From Dermacoccus abyssi (GTDB lineage Bacteria; Actinomycetota; Actinomycetes; Actinomycetales; Dermatophilaceae), in NCBI RefSeq assembly GCF_034541975.1, contig NZ_JAVYJM010000001.1: DNA of 64,000 nt. One strand, 5' to 3'. How positions within the stretch are numbered: the stretch's first letter is position 1; each line of letters begins with the position of its first letter. Under the pieces are notes generated by a model, which searched no databases, had not been told where the DNA came from, and saw only the letters and a list, made by a program, of their open reading frames with translations. Positions 51,254-60,765 of the stretch are shown piece by piece. The translations under genes and the position numbers were made by a program.

Positions 51254-52195
51254 TCAGTTGACCGGCGTCACCGCGCGGCCGTCGGCGAGCCACGTGCGCA
51301 CGTTCTCCAGCACGGTGTCGGCCATCGCACGGCGCGTTTCGCGGGTGCCGCTCGCAATGTGCGGCGTGAGCACGACGTTGTCGAGCGCCATGAGAGCCTC
51401 GTTGATGTGGGGCTCGTTCGGGTAGACGTCGAGGCCCGCCCCCGCGATGGTGGCGTCGTTCAACGCCTGGACGAGCGCGTCCTCGTCGACGACGGTGCCG
51501 CGCGCGATGTTGACGAGGTAGCCCTCCGGCCCGAGCGCAGCAAGGACGTCGGCGTCGACGAGCGCCTTCGTCGCGGCACCGCCGGGCGTCAGGACGACGA
51601 GCACCTCGGCCCAGCCGGCAAGCTCTTCGGCACTGCCGAAGTAGCGGTAGCTCGTCTCGACCTCGTTGCGGTTGTGGTAGCCGATCTCGCACCGGAACCC
51701 CTCGAGCCTCGTCGCCACCTCCTGGCCGATGCGGCCGAGACCGAGGATGCCGACGCGCCGCCCCGTCACCTCGCGCTGGAGCGGGAACGCGCCGTTCTTC
51801 CACTTCCCCGCGCGGGCGAACCGGTCGGACGCGCTGATCCCGCGCAGCACGTCGATGATGAGCCCGACGCCGAGGTCAGCGACGCCGTCGTTGAGGACGT
51901 CGGGGGTGTTCGAGACGGTGATGCCGCGCTCGCTCGCCGCCTCGACGTCGGTGCTGTCGTAGCCGACGCCGAAGTTCGCGATGAGTTCGAGATCGGGCAG
52001 GGCGTCCATGAGGTCGGCGTCGAAACCGGCGAACGAGGACGTCACGGCAACCTTCACGCCGGCTCCGTGCTCATCGAGGAAACTGCGACGCTCACTCTCG
52101 TCGGGGGGCAGGCACAGCGCGCCGTCCTCGGTTGTCAGTTCCTCGGTCAGGTCGGGCAGAAGGACGTGCTGTCCCGCGATGACGACGTTGCTCAT
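51254..52195 (-). CDS. D-isomer-specific 2-hydroxyacid dehydrogenase
   Basis: 313 residues. The NAD-binding GLGRIG (152-157) and the catalytic Arg232 (NIARGTVVDE), Glu261 (YPNEP) and His279 (LTPHIASGT) are in place. The enzyme reduces a 2-keto acid to a D-2-hydroxy acid or the reverse; FGVGYDSTD near residue 76 is typical. Closest relatives are glyoxylate/hydroxypyruvate reductases. It starts 48 bases downstream of the ppc stop on the same strand. Confidence 0.9.
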   Translation of the reverse strand: MSNVVIAGQHVLLPDLTEELTTEDGALCLPPDESERRSFLDEHGAGVKVAVTSSFAGFDADLMDALPDLELIANFGVGYDSTDVEAASERGITVSNTPDVLNDGVADLGVGLIIDVLRGISASDRFARAGKWKNGAFPLQREVTGRRVGILGLGRIGQEVATRLEGFRCEIGYHNRNEVETSYRYFGSAEELAGWAEVLVVLTPGGAATKALVDADVLAALGPEGYLVNIARGTVVDEDALVQALNDATIAGAGLDVYPNEPHINEALMALDNVVLTPHIASGTRETRRAMADTVLENVRTWLADGRAVTPVN

Positions 52196-52243
52196 GGCCC
52201 CATCCTGCCAACTGCCCGAACGACCGTGGGCAGCGGAGAGCCG

Positions 52244-55030
52244 TCAGCCCGAGTTGCGCAGCGCCGTGGCCAGCCCGTTCATCGTGAGCAGGATGCCGCG
52301 CTTGAGCTGCGGGTCGTCGTCACCGGCGCGGTAGCGACGCAGCAGCTCGACCTGGAGGTGGTTGAGCGGTTCGAGGTACGGGAAACGGTTGAACACCGAA
52401 CGCTTGAGCGCCGCGTTGTCCCACAGCAGGTCGTCGTGGCCGGTGATCTTCTCGTACATCGCGAGGGTGCGCGCGTGCTCGTCACGGATCTGGCCGAAGA
52501 CGCGCTCACGCAGCTCCTCGTCCTCGACGAGTTCGGCGTACTCGGCGGCCAGACCGAGATCCGACTTCGCCATGACCTGCGCCATGTTGGAGATGACGGT
52601 CTGGAAGAACGGCCACCGCTCCGCGTACCCGCGCAGCTGCTCGAGCCGCTTCTCGTCGACGCCGATCCACCGCTCAAGGGCAGCACCGGTGCCGTACCAA
52701 CCCGGCAGCATGACGCGGCACAGCGACCACGACATGACCCACGGGATGGCGCGCAGATCGTCGATCGAGTTCGTCGCCTTGCGTGAGCTGGGGCGCGAAC
52801 CGATGTTGAGCTCGCCGATCTCGGCCACGGGCGTCGACGTCTTGAAGTACTCGACGAAGCCGTCGGTGCGGTGCACGAGGTCGCCGTACGCCTCACGGGC
52901 GAGCGCCGCGATCTCGTCCATCGCGGTGTAGGCGGCCTCCACCTCGTCGGGCTCGAGGCCCTCGACGTCGAGCAGCGACGATTCGAGCGTCGCGGAGACG
53001 AGCGCTTCGAGGTTGCGCGTGGCGAGCTTCGGCTCGGCGTACTTCGCGGCGATGATCTCGCCCTGCTCGGTCAGGCGAAGCGAGCCGCGGACGGCGCCGG
53101 GCGGCTGCGCGAGGATGGCCTCGTAGCTCGGTCCGCCACCACGACCGACGGTGCCGCCGCGGCCGTGGAACAGGCGCAGCCGGATGTCGGCGTCCTCGGC
53201 CACCTCGACGAGGTCGAGTTCGGCGCGGTAGAGCGCCCAGTTGGCGGCCATGTAGCCGCCGTCCTTGTTGGAGTCGCTGTAGCCGAGCATGATCTCCTGC
53301 AGCCCACGCTTGCCGTCGACGAGCGCCCGGTAGGCGGGCACGTCGAGCGCGGCGCGCAGCGTCGTCGCGGAGACCTGGAGATCCTCGATCGTCTCAAACA
53401 GCGGCACGATGTTCACCGAGCAGACGGGCGTGCCGCCGTCGACGGTGAGCAGGCCCGCTTCTTTGAGGAGTACGGCCGTCTCGAGCATGTCGGAGACGCT
53501 CGTGCACATCGAGATGACGTAGTTCGGCACGGCCTGCTCGCCGAAGGTCCGCACCGCGTGGGCGGCGGCCGCCGTGATGGCCAGCTCCTTCTGCGTCGTC
53601 TCGCTGAACGACGCCGACGGGCCCGCGAGGGGACGGTTCGACGCGAGCTCGGCGGTGAGGAGTTCGACGCGTGCGTCCTCGTCGAGCGAGGCGTAGTCGT
53701 CGTGGACGCCGGCCCAGGCGAAGAGTTCGGCGATCGTCGCCTCGTGCGTCTCGGAGTTCTGGCGCATGTCGAGGCCGTAGAGGTGGAAGCCGAACGTGCG
53801 CACGGCCTCACGCAGGGTGGCGAGCCGGTCGTCGGCGATGAGGTTGTCGCCGGTGCTGCGCAGCGACGCATCGACGATGTCGAGATCCGCCAGCAGCTCC
53901 TCGGGCGTCTCGTACGCCGGAGCGGTCGCGTCGAGCGTCATCGCCTTGGCGTGCGCCTCGGAGAAGAAGGCCTCGAGCGTCACCGACAGGCGCGCGCGGA
54001 CCCAGGCGAGCGCCTGACGGTACGGCTCGTCGTCGCGCGCGTCGCCGGCGTTGGCGCCGCGCTTGGCGAGGGCGAGGAGGTCGTCGCTCGTCGGCGACAT
54101 GCGAACGGACATCGACAGGCTCTTCTCGAGCTGCGCCAGCTCGTCGAGGTAGTGCCCGACGGCCGTCTCGGACGCGCGCCGCGTGGCGTAGTCGACGACC
54201 TCGCCCGTGACGTTGGGGTTGCCGTCACGATCGCCGCCGATCCACGAGCCGGCGCGCAGCATGGGCTCCTCGCCGATGCCCTTGCCCGGGTACAGCTCGT
54301 CGAACGCGGTGCGCAGGCCGGCGTTGATCTGCGGCATGACGTCGAAGAACGCCGCGTCGTACCAGCGCAGGCCGGCGTCGATCTCGTCGGTGATCGTGAT
54401 CTTCGACAGGCGGATCAGGGCCGTCTGCCACAGCGTGAGGATCCACAGCTTGATCTGGCGCAGGTTCTCCGCGTCCTCGACCTGGTCGAGGGTCATGCGC
54501 TCGCGTTCGCGCATGAGGGACTTGATGTGGCTCTGCGCCTCGAAGACCGTGCGGCGGCGCGTCTCGGTGGGGTGGGCCGTGATGACGGGCACGACGCTCG
54601 CGCCAGCCAGGCGCTCGGCCGCGAGGTCACCGTCGATGCTCGCGCCTGCGAGCTTGCGGTAGGTGGCGGCGAGGGAGCCGTCCGGGGCCTGCTCGCCCGC
54701 TGCGACATGGCTGGCGCGACGGCGTTCACGGTGCAGATCTTCGGCGATGTTCGCGAGCAGCGCGAAGTGGCTGAAGGCGCGGATGACGTGGAGGGCGTCG
54801 CGGGTGCCGAGGCCGGTGAGCGTGTCGCCGAACGACCCGCGGTCCACCTCCTGACGACGCACGCCGAACGCGCGCACGCGGGCGTCCTCGACGAGGCCGA
54901 AGACGCGCTCGCCCTCGTGCTCACGCACGACGTCGCCGAGCAGGCCGCCGAGGAGGCGGATGTCGTCACGCAGCGGCTCGGTCTGGGAGCGGTCCGCGTC
55001 GGTCGTGATGAAGTGCAGTGGTTCGGACAT
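52244..55030 (-). CDS. ppc: phosphoenolpyruvate carboxylase
   Basis: 928 residues. Catalytic motifs: VITAHPTETRRRT (VLTAHPTE), MLGYSDSNKDGGY, FHGRGGTVGRGGGPSYEAILAQPPG and the C-terminal LRNSG. The enzyme adds bicarbonate to PEP to make oxaloacetate, replenishing the citric acid cycle. The start ATG 55030 (MSEPLHF) was chosen; the frame is open to 55063. The opposite strand has an 952-codon open frame of no coding value except its LysE end. Divergent from lysE with 75 bases between starts. Confidence 0.96.
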   Translation of the reverse strand: MSEPLHFITTDADRSQTEPLRDDIRLLGGLLGDVVREHEGERVFGLVEDARVRAFGVRRQEVDRGSFGDTLTGLGTRDALHVIRAFSHFALLANIAEDLHRERRRASHVAAGEQAPDGSLAATYRKLAGASIDGDLAAERLAGASVVPVITAHPTETRRRTVFEAQSHIKSLMRERERMTLDQVEDAENLRQIKLWILTLWQTALIRLSKITITDEIDAGLRWYDAAFFDVMPQINAGLRTAFDELYPGKGIGEEPMLRAGSWIGGDRDGNPNVTGEVVDYATRRASETAVGHYLDELAQLEKSLSMSVRMSPTSDDLLALAKRGANAGDARDDEPYRQALAWVRARLSVTLEAFFSEAHAKAMTLDATAPAYETPEELLADLDIVDASLRSTGDNLIADDRLATLREAVRTFGFHLYGLDMRQNSETHEATIAELFAWAGVHDDYASLDEDARVELLTAELASNRPLAGPSASFSETTQKELAITAAAAHAVRTFGEQAVPNYVISMCTSVSDMLETAVLLKEAGLLTVDGGTPVCSVNIVPLFETIEDLQVSATTLRAALDVPAYRALVDGKRGLQEIMLGYSDSNKDGGYMAANWALYRAELDLVEVAEDADIRLRLFHGRGGTVGRGGGPSYEAILAQPPGAVRGSLRLTEQGEIIAAKYAEPKLATRNLEALVSATLESSLLDVEGLEPDEVEAAYTAMDEIAALAREAYGDLVHRTDGFVEYFKTSTPVAEIGELNIGSRPSSRKATNSIDDLRAIPWVMSWSLCRVMLPGWYGTGAALERWIGVDEKRLEQLRGYAERWPFFQTVISNMAQVMAKSDLGLAAEYAELVEDEELRERVFGQIRDEHARTLAMYEKITGHDDLLWDNAALKRSVFNRFPYLEPLNHLQVELLRRYRAGDDDPQLKRGILLTMNGLATALRNSG

Positions 55031-55093
55031 GCTCACCAGTATGCCGAGAGCAGAGGGCGCCACGACGGAGCGTCCAGTCGGCGAAGCGTTCCC

Positions 55094-55099
55094 TACGAT
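55094..55099 (+). promoter_or_regulatory. -10-like hexamer, possible leaderless start of lysE
   Basis: TACGAT ends six bases before the GTG at 55106, with no ribosome-binding site between. Confidence 0.4.
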
Positions 55100-55105
55100 G
55101 GCGCG

Positions 55106-55729
55106 GTGATCTCAACCGTGGTGACGGCGCTCGGCCTCGGGCTGGCCGCCGGCATCAGCCCCGGCCCCCTGCTCGTCCTCGTCGTCACCGCGACGTTGCG
55201 CGGCGGGCTGCGCCGGGGCCTCGCCGTGGCCTGTGTGCCGTTGCTCAGCGACGCCGTCGTCGTGGGCGTGACGCTCCTTGCGCTGGGCCGGATGCCGACG
55301 TCGTGGCTGGCCTGGCTCGGTGTTGTCGGTGGCATCGCGGTGGCTGCGGTCGGCGTGCAGACGATGCGCGAGGCCCGTTCGGAGAGCCTCGCGCTCGGCG
55401 CCGGAGCCCCACGCCGCACGGGTCGTGACGAGGTGCACCGCGCCATCGCGCTGAACCTCGTCAGCCCGCACCCGTGGATCAGTTGGCTGACGTTCCTCGG
55501 GCCGTTGACGGTGACCGCGTGGCGCTCGAGTCCGGCGGCCGCGATCGCGTTCGTCGCGGTGTTCTACCTCATGCTCGTCGGCGCGAAGGCCGTCCTCGCC
55601 GTTCTCGTCTCCCGCGGGCGCGACCGACTCACGGACACCGGTTACCGCCGCGCCGTCGTCCTCGCCGGGTGGGCGCTCGTGGCGCTCGGCGTCGTCATGG
55701 CCGTCGAGTTCGCGACGAAGCTCGTGTGA
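55106..55729 (+). CDS. LysE/RhtB-family exporter
   Basis: 207 residues with about six helices. The conserved N-terminal GLGLAAGISPGPLLVLVVTATLRGGLRRGL is the LysE/RhtB signature, and LVSPHPWISWLTFLGP lies in the fifth region. These proteins export amino acids such as lysine, threonine or homoserine lactone. GTG 55106 is the first start that gives helix 1. It is followed 15 bases later by the 67-bp palindromic repeat. Confidence 0.85.
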   Translation: MISTVVTALGLGLAAGISPGPLLVLVVTATLRGGLRRGLAVACVPLLSDAVVVGVTLLALGRMPTSWLAWLGVVGGIAVAAVGVQTMREARSESLALGAGAPRRTGRDEVHRAIALNLVSPHPWISWLTFLGPLTVTAWRSSPAAAIAFVAVFYLMLVGAKAVLAVLVSRGRDRLTDTGYRRAVVLAGWALVALGVVMAVEFATKLV

Positions 55730-55744
55730 AGTGAGCAGCCGGCC

Positions 55745-55811
55745 CAACCTGTGAGTGTTGGCCCAGTGTGTGAGCGGCGCCGGTCACAGACCGGGCCAAC
55801 ACTCACATCGT
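55745..55811. repeat. 67-bp palindromic direct repeat, copy 1
   Basis: Identical over 67 bases to 56814-56880 in the same orientation. Each copy is itself a near-perfect palindrome: TGTGAGTGTTGGCCC (55750-55764) pairs with 55793-55807, with an inner stem around a GGCGCC centre. Copy 1 separates lysE (+) from the AbiEi-like gene (-) and its last base is the last base of that gene's stop codon. Confidence 0.95.
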
Positions 55812-56722
55812 TATGCGGCCGTCGCCGCAGCTCGCGCCAGCATCGAGCCCACATATCCGGGGCGACGCATGTCATCGAACGTGAAACGCAGCACTCGATA
55901 TCCGAGGCGAGTCAGCGCCATCTCCCGACGTTTCTCGCGGCGGAGGTCGTCGGGTGAGGCGTACTTTCCCATTCCGTCGAACTCGACGACGACGTTCGTG
56001 CCCTCGATGACGAAGTCGACCCGGGCCACGAACCGTCCGACGTCGTCGTGGACGACGACCTGTGGCACGAGTCGCACCCCGGCCACGTGTGCCTCCCACC
56101 GCACCAGTGACTCGCCGACCGATTCCACCCGACCATCGGCCAACGAGACGGCCAGGCGCGCCTCGCGAGCGCCGGGGCGCTTCCCGAAGACCTGCGACGC
56201 TTGGAGCAGGCTGGACCTGGTCACGCCCGCGTGCGCGGCGGCGTCCGCCGTCACCAGTCCCGCTCGCGGACCGTGGGCAGCGGCAATCTGAACGCAGGCC
56301 TCCTCGAGCCGCTGACATCGCAGGCCTTCGATCACCACGGTCTCGCTGCCCCACGGCATGAAGGAATGCAGCACTCCGCGCGAAGCCTGCACGCGAGGTC
56401 GGCGGGAGACCTCGACCCTTTCGGGTTCGGACAGGACGGCCACGCCGTGAGCCACCGCGCTGGAACGTCCGACGAGGTACAGGTCTGGCCGTCCGGCCAA
56501 CAGACTGCCGCAACGGCGAAGGTGAAGGCATCGGGCACGCTCGAACGCGGTGACACCAACGAGTGGTGCCACGATGAGGTAGTCCCCACCGCCCAACGAC
56601 TCCAGTAGTCCGGCGGAGACCCAGGAGGCGAGGGTGCGTTTCGACAGGCCCTGCCGATCGGCGTCGGAACGGTGGAAGTCATGGCGGCCTTCGGCGAGAC
56701 GGCGCTTCAGCGGTTCGGTCAT
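55811..56722 (-). CDS. AbiEi-like / DUF559 (PD-(D/E)XK-type) protein
   Basis: 303 residues. The N-terminal ~50 residues form a winged helix like AbiEi antitoxins (DADRQGLSKRTLASWVSAGLLESLGGGDYLI). The C-terminal ~100 residues form a DUF559/Vsr-like nuclease fold with the acid set Glu204 (GESLVRW), Asp236 (RVDFVIEG), Glu247 and Asp249 in VVVEFDG, and REMALTRLGYRVLRFTFDDM. Proteins of this layout are common, usually alone, in actinobacteria; no toxin partner (AbiEii) is adjacent here. Flanking 67-bp repeats isolate the gene as a unit. Function is unproven. Confidence 0.8.
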   Translation of the reverse strand: MTEPLKRRLAEGRHDFHRSDADRQGLSKRTLASWVSAGLLESLGGGDYLIVAPLVGVTAFERARCLHLRRCGSLLAGRPDLYLVGRSSAVAHGVAVLSEPERVEVSRRPRVQASRGVLHSFMPWGSETVVIEGLRCQRLEEACVQIAAAHGPRAGLVTADAAAHAGVTRSSLLQASQVFGKRPGAREARLAVSLADGRVESVGESLVRWEAHVAGVRLVPQVVVHDDVGRFVARVDFVIEGTNVVVEFDGMGKYASPDDLRREKRREMALTRLGYRVLRFTFDDMRRPGYVGSMLARAAATAA

Positions 56723-56813
56723 GCCGTCAGCGTGCGTCGCGTCGCCTGCCTCGTGCCGACGTCGGGCCCGCCGCCTGTGGAAAGGGGTGTCAGAGCGTCA
56801 CACCTGGGGAAAA

Positions 56814-56880
56814 CAACCTGTGAGTGTTGGCCCAGTGTGTGAGCGGCGCCGGTCACAGACCGGGCCAACACTCACATCGT
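56814..56880. repeat. 67-bp palindromic direct repeat, copy 2
   Basis: Second identical copy, 1069 bases from the first, between the AbiEi-like gene start and the MFS stop (five bases away). Confidence 0.95.
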
Positions 56881-56885
56881 GCGCA

Positions 56886-58076
56886 TCAGCGCGCGGCTGC
56901 GCGGGTGATGCGCCGTCGGTAGGCGACGACCATGAGCGTCGCCGTCAGCATGCCGATGGCGGCGACGACGTAGACCGCGTGGATGCTGCTCGTGTCGAGC
57001 ACGAGGGCTCCGAGCGCGGCGCCGCCGGCGATGGCGAAGTTGAAGATGCCCGAGTCGAGCGCGGCTGCGGGCTCGGCATATTGACGCGCCGACGTAAGCA
57101 CCCAGTGCTGAAGCACGACGGCCATTGCGCCGCCGAACAGGCCCCAGATCGTCATGGCGATCGCCGCGACGATGGGTGCGCCCGAAATCATGAGTACGAA
57201 CACGCCGACGGTCATGCCGGTGGTCACGAGCAGCAGCGCGAGCATCGGGCGCGTGCGCATGATCGGCGCCGAGCCGACGTTGCCGATGAGGCCCGCAACA
57301 CCCATGAGCAGCAGCATTCCGCCGACGCCGGCCTCGCTCACGCCCGCGAACTCCTGCAGCGCCGGGCTCGCGTACGTGTACGCGCAGAACTGCGCGACGA
57401 CGAGCACCGCAGTGACGAACAGGGCCAACCGCACCGGGCCGATCGACCACGCGTGGCGGTAGCCGTCGAACGTGAAGCGCTCCGTGACGAGGACGCGCGG
57501 CACGAGCACCCACAGCGCGCCGGCCGTCACGAGGCACAGGGCGGCGAGGACGAAAAAGGCCGTGTGCCACGTCCACGTCGTGCCCAGCCAGGTGCCGAGC
57601 GGAACGCCGAGAATCGTGGCCGCCGCGGCGCCGGTGAACGCGACCGTCGTCGCGAGCGCCGCGCGCTCCGGGCGCACGATGCGTGACGCCACGATGGCGA
57701 TGAGCGCCCAGAACACGCCGATGCCGAGGCCCGCGATGAGGCGCGCCACGAGGTAGACGGCCACGTTCTGCGCAGCCGCCGTCGCTGCCGTCGCGGCACT
57801 GACGAGGAGCAGAGCAACCACGAGCACGAGGCGCCGGTCGAGCGTGCCGATGACGACGCTCGTCGACAGACCCATGGCACCCGCGACGGCGCCGGCGAGC
57901 GTCACACCGAGACCCACGGCGCCCTTCGACGCATCCAGGTCGTCGGAGATGAGGGTGAGAACGCCGATCGGCAGTTCCTCCACCGTCACCATCGCGAAGA
58001 TGCCGACGGCGAGCGCCACCACTCCGGGCCAACCCGAGTCGCGCAGTTCTCGAAGCGACGACACTGACCTGGGCAT
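56886..58076 (-). CDS. MFS transporter
   Basis: 396 residues, 12 helices. VALAVGIFAMVTVEELPIGVLTLI in helix 1, GLSTSVVIGTLDRRLVLVVALLL across helices 2-3 (degenerate motif A), GAAAATILGVPLGTWLG in helix 5. This sequence type is close to AraJ/YdhP-like sugar or drug efflux proteins. ATG 58076 has AAGGAG upstream; the open frame to 58244 is not homologous. Divergent from hrpB. Confidence 0.88.
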   Translation of the reverse strand: MPRSVSSLRELRDSGWPGVVALAVGIFAMVTVEELPIGVLTLISDDLDASKGAVGLGVTLAGAVAGAMGLSTSVVIGTLDRRLVLVVALLLVSAATAATAAAQNVAVYLVARLIAGLGIGVFWALIAIVASRIVRPERAALATTVAFTGAAAATILGVPLGTWLGTTWTWHTAFFVLAALCLVTAGALWVLVPRVLVTERFTFDGYRHAWSIGPVRLALFVTAVLVVAQFCAYTYASPALQEFAGVSEAGVGGMLLLMGVAGLIGNVGSAPIMRTRPMLALLLVTTGMTVGVFVLMISGAPIVAAIAMTIWGLFGGAMAVVLQHWVLTSARQYAEPAAALDSGIFNFAIAGGAALGALVLDTSSIHAVYVVAAIGMLTATLMVVAYRRRITRAAAR

Positions 58077-58218
58077 GACGCGGTGACTCCTTCTCGCAAA
58101 ATGACGGTGTTGAGGTCCACTCTCGCAGGCCGGGCGGCCACCCACGTCATCGCCCTGACGCTGCGTCGCTCGGGTTGCCGCTGGCGTGCGTCGCGCCCGG
58201 CACGAAAGGATGGCGAAC

Positions 58219-60765
58219 GTGCCTGAATTCGACCTCGACCGCATCGGCGCGGGGCTGCCCTTCGCGGCGTCACTCGACGCGTTGCGCGATGCCCTGACGC
58301 GGGGCGTCGCCGTCGTTCAGGCACCGCCGGGTACCGGTAAGACGACGCTGGCGCCGCCGCTCGTGGCGAACCACGTCGCAGGCGCGGGTCGTGTGATCGT
58401 GACGCAACCGCGAAGGGTCGCGGTGCGCGCAGCAGCCCGACGGCTGGCGCAGCTTTCCGGCACGACGCTGGGCGAGCGCGTCGGATATGCAGTGCGCGGT
58501 GATGCGCGCACGAGCGCGTCAACGCTCGTCGAGTTCGTCACGCCGGGGCTGCTCGTGCGCCGCCTGTTGGCGGATCCGGAGCTGACGGGTGTGGCCGCCG
58601 TCGTGCTCGACGAGGTCCACGAGCGCTCGCTCGACTCCGACCTGCTCGTCGGCATGCTCGCCGACGTGCGCGAACTGCGCGACGATCTCGCTCTCGTCGC
58701 GATGTCGGCCACGCTCGACGCCCCGACGTTCGCCGACGTCCTCGGTGGGGACGACGGCGCCGCGCCGCTCGTCGACTGCCCCTCGGCCCTGCACCCGCTG
58801 ACGCTCGACTGGGCGCCGTTCGACGCACCACGCACCGACGCGCGCGGCGTGACGCGTGACTTCCTCGACCACGTTGCCCGCGTGACGGTTGACGCCGCTC
58901 GCACCAGCGACGACGACGCTCTGGTGTTCCTGCCCGGCGTGCGCGAGGTGTCGCACGTGGCCGACGCCGTCCGCCGTGTCCTACCGGATCGTGACGTGCT
59001 CGAATTGCACGGGCGCGTCGACGCGCGCGAGCAGGACCGCATCACGGCCGGGCGCGGGCCAGACGAGCCGCGGCGCGTCATCGTCTCGACGGCGATCGCG
59101 GAGTCGTCACTCACCGTGCCGGGCGTGCGGCTCGTCATCGACGCCGGCCTGTCGCGCGAACCGCGTCGGGATGCGGCACGCGGCATGGCGGGCCTCGTGA
59201 CGGTGGCGTGCTCGCGAGCATCCGCCGATCAGCGCGCCGGACGCGCGGCCCGTCTGGGGCCGGGACGCGTCGTGCGCTGCTACGACGAGCGGACGTTCGC
59301 GCGGATGCCCGAGCACGTCACGCCGGAGATCTCGACGGCCGATCTCACCTCCGCAGCGCTGACGCTCGCCGCGTGGGGCACGCCCGGCGGCGTCGGGCTG
59401 CGGTTGCCGACGGCGCCGCCCGCTGCGGCGCTGCACGCGGCGGACGAGTCACTCACCGCCCTCGGGGCGTTCGACGGTTCGGATGACGGTCGCCTCACCC
59501 CGCTGGGTCGAACCCTCGCGGATCTGCCGACCGACCCACGCCTGGGACGCGCGCTGCTCGTCGCGGGCGAGAGCGTCGATGTCCGTCGGGCCGCCGGGGT
59601 CGTGGCGGCCCTCTCCGACGATCTCCGCGCGAACGACGCCGACCTCGCCCGCGCTTTGCGAGAGCTGAGCGGCCCCACCCGAGCTCGGTGGTCGAAGGAA
59701 CGCGACCGCCTCACCCGCCTCGCTGAACACCGCCCGAGCGAACCGGCACGTGACACGCCGCCCGTGCCCGGGGAGTGCGCCGACGGGTTCGTCGTGGCCC
59801 TCGCCTACCCCGAGCGGGTGGCTCGGCGAGTGACTGACGGCGTCTACCTTCTCGCTTCGGGCACCCGCGCGGCGCTTCCGCCGAATTCGCCCCTGCGCCA
59901 CCACGAATGGCTCGCCGTCGCCGACGCCACGCGGGCCGACGGACGCGTCGCACAGGGCACGGGCGCCGTCGTCAGGCTCGCCGCGCCGCTGACGCGCGAA
60001 CTGGCCGAGCGCGCCGCGAGCCACCTCCTCGTCGACGAAGTCCGCGCCACCTGGGACGACGGCCGTGTCACCGCGCGTCGCGTGCAGGCCCTCGGCGCGA
60101 TCGAGTTCTCGGCCACGCCGACGAAACCGACACCCGAGGCCGCGCGAGCGGCCGTCCACGAGGCTCTGCACAGGCACGGCCTCGACCTGCTCACATGGAG
60201 TGACGAAGCGACGGCTCTGCGTCGCCGCCTCGCCTTCCTCCACCACCACCTCGGCGAACCCTGGCCGGCCATGGACGATACGAGCCTCCTCGACCGCGCC
60301 GACGAATGGCTCGGCCCGGAGCTCGACGCACTCGCCCGCGGGGCGAAGGCGTCGTCGGTGCGGTTGCTCGACCCGCTACGCCGTCTGCTTCCCTGGCCCG
60401 AAGCGACCCGCCTCGACGACCTCGCACTCGAACGGTTCGAGGTACCGAGCGGCTCGCGCATCCGGGTGAGTTACCCCGAGGACCCGGCCGATCCACCGGT
60501 CGTCGCGGTGAAGCTTCAGGAGTGCTTCGGACTCGACGAGACCCCGCGTCTGGCCGACGGCCGCGCCCCGGTGCTGTTCCACCTGCTCTCACCGGCAGGG
60601 CGTCCGCTCGCGATCACCGACGACCTCGCGTCGTTCTGGGCCGGGCTGTACGTGGGCGTGCGCGCCGACATGCGCGGGCGCTACCCCAAGCACCCGTGGC
60701 CCGAGGATCCGACGACGCACGTCGCCACCGCGAAGACGAAGAACCGTCTCGGTTCTCAGCGGTAG
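58219..60765 (+). CDS. hrpB: ATP-dependent helicase HrpB
   Basis: About 848 residues. Walker A APPGTGKT (35-42), DEVH (131-134), MSATLDAPTF, QRAGRAAR and the HrpB-specific C-terminal end with RYPKHPWPEDP. HrpB is a DEAH-type helicase of unclear RNA role. The GTG at 58219 has GAAAGGA eight bases upstream; ATG 58210 is an alternative that lacks such a site. Its stop overlaps the end of the convergent GPH transporter gene by ten bases. Confidence 0.92.
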   Translation: MPEFDLDRIGAGLPFAASLDALRDALTRGVAVVQAPPGTGKTTLAPPLVANHVAGAGRVIVTQPRRVAVRAAARRLAQLSGTTLGERVGYAVRGDARTSASTLVEFVTPGLLVRRLLADPELTGVAAVVLDEVHERSLDSDLLVGMLADVRELRDDLALVAMSATLDAPTFADVLGGDDGAAPLVDCPSALHPLTLDWAPFDAPRTDARGVTRDFLDHVARVTVDAARTSDDDALVFLPGVREVSHVADAVRRVLPDRDVLELHGRVDAREQDRITAGRGPDEPRRVIVSTAIAESSLTVPGVRLVIDAGLSREPRRDAARGMAGLVTVACSRASADQRAGRAARLGPGRVVRCYDERTFARMPEHVTPEISTADLTSAALTLAAWGTPGGVGLRLPTAPPAAALHAADESLTALGAFDGSDDGRLTPLGRTLADLPTDPRLGRALLVAGESVDVRRAAGVVAALSDDLRANDADLARALRELSGPTRARWSKERDRLTRLAEHRPSEPARDTPPVPGECADGFVVALAYPERVARRVTDGVYLLASGTRAALPPNSPLRHHEWLAVADATRADGRVAQGTGAVVRLAAPLTRELAERAASHLLVDEVRATWDDGRVTARRVQALGAIEFSATPTKPTPEAARAAVHEALHRHGLDLLTWSDEATALRRRLAFLHHHLGEPWPAMDDTSLLDRADEWLGPELDALARGAKASSVRLLDPLRRLLPWPEATRLDDLALERFEVPSGSRIRVSYPEDPADPPVVAVKLQECFGLDETPRLADGRAPVLFHLLSPAGRPLAITDDLASFWAGLYVGVRADMRGRYPKHPWPEDPTTHVATAKTKNRLGSQR

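Noticed and set aside
52871..55105. Long upstream extension of the lysE frame opposite ppc
   Set aside because: Only the part after GTG 55106 shows transporter sequence; the rest is antisense to ppc.
55811..56722. Complete AbiE toxin-antitoxin system
   Set aside because: Only the AbiEi-like part exists; neighbours are LysE and MFS genes, and there is no AbiEii nucleotidyltransferase.
55745..56880. CRISPR array
   Set aside because: Only two repeats, 67 bases long, with a complete gene between them.
56872..58032. 386-codon open frame in another register of the MFS gene
   Set aside because: His/Arg-rich shadow of the transporter frame.
60756..60765. hrpB and the GPH transporter as a functional overlapping pair
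   Set aside because: A ten-base convergent overlap is common in compact genomes and needs no special explanation.
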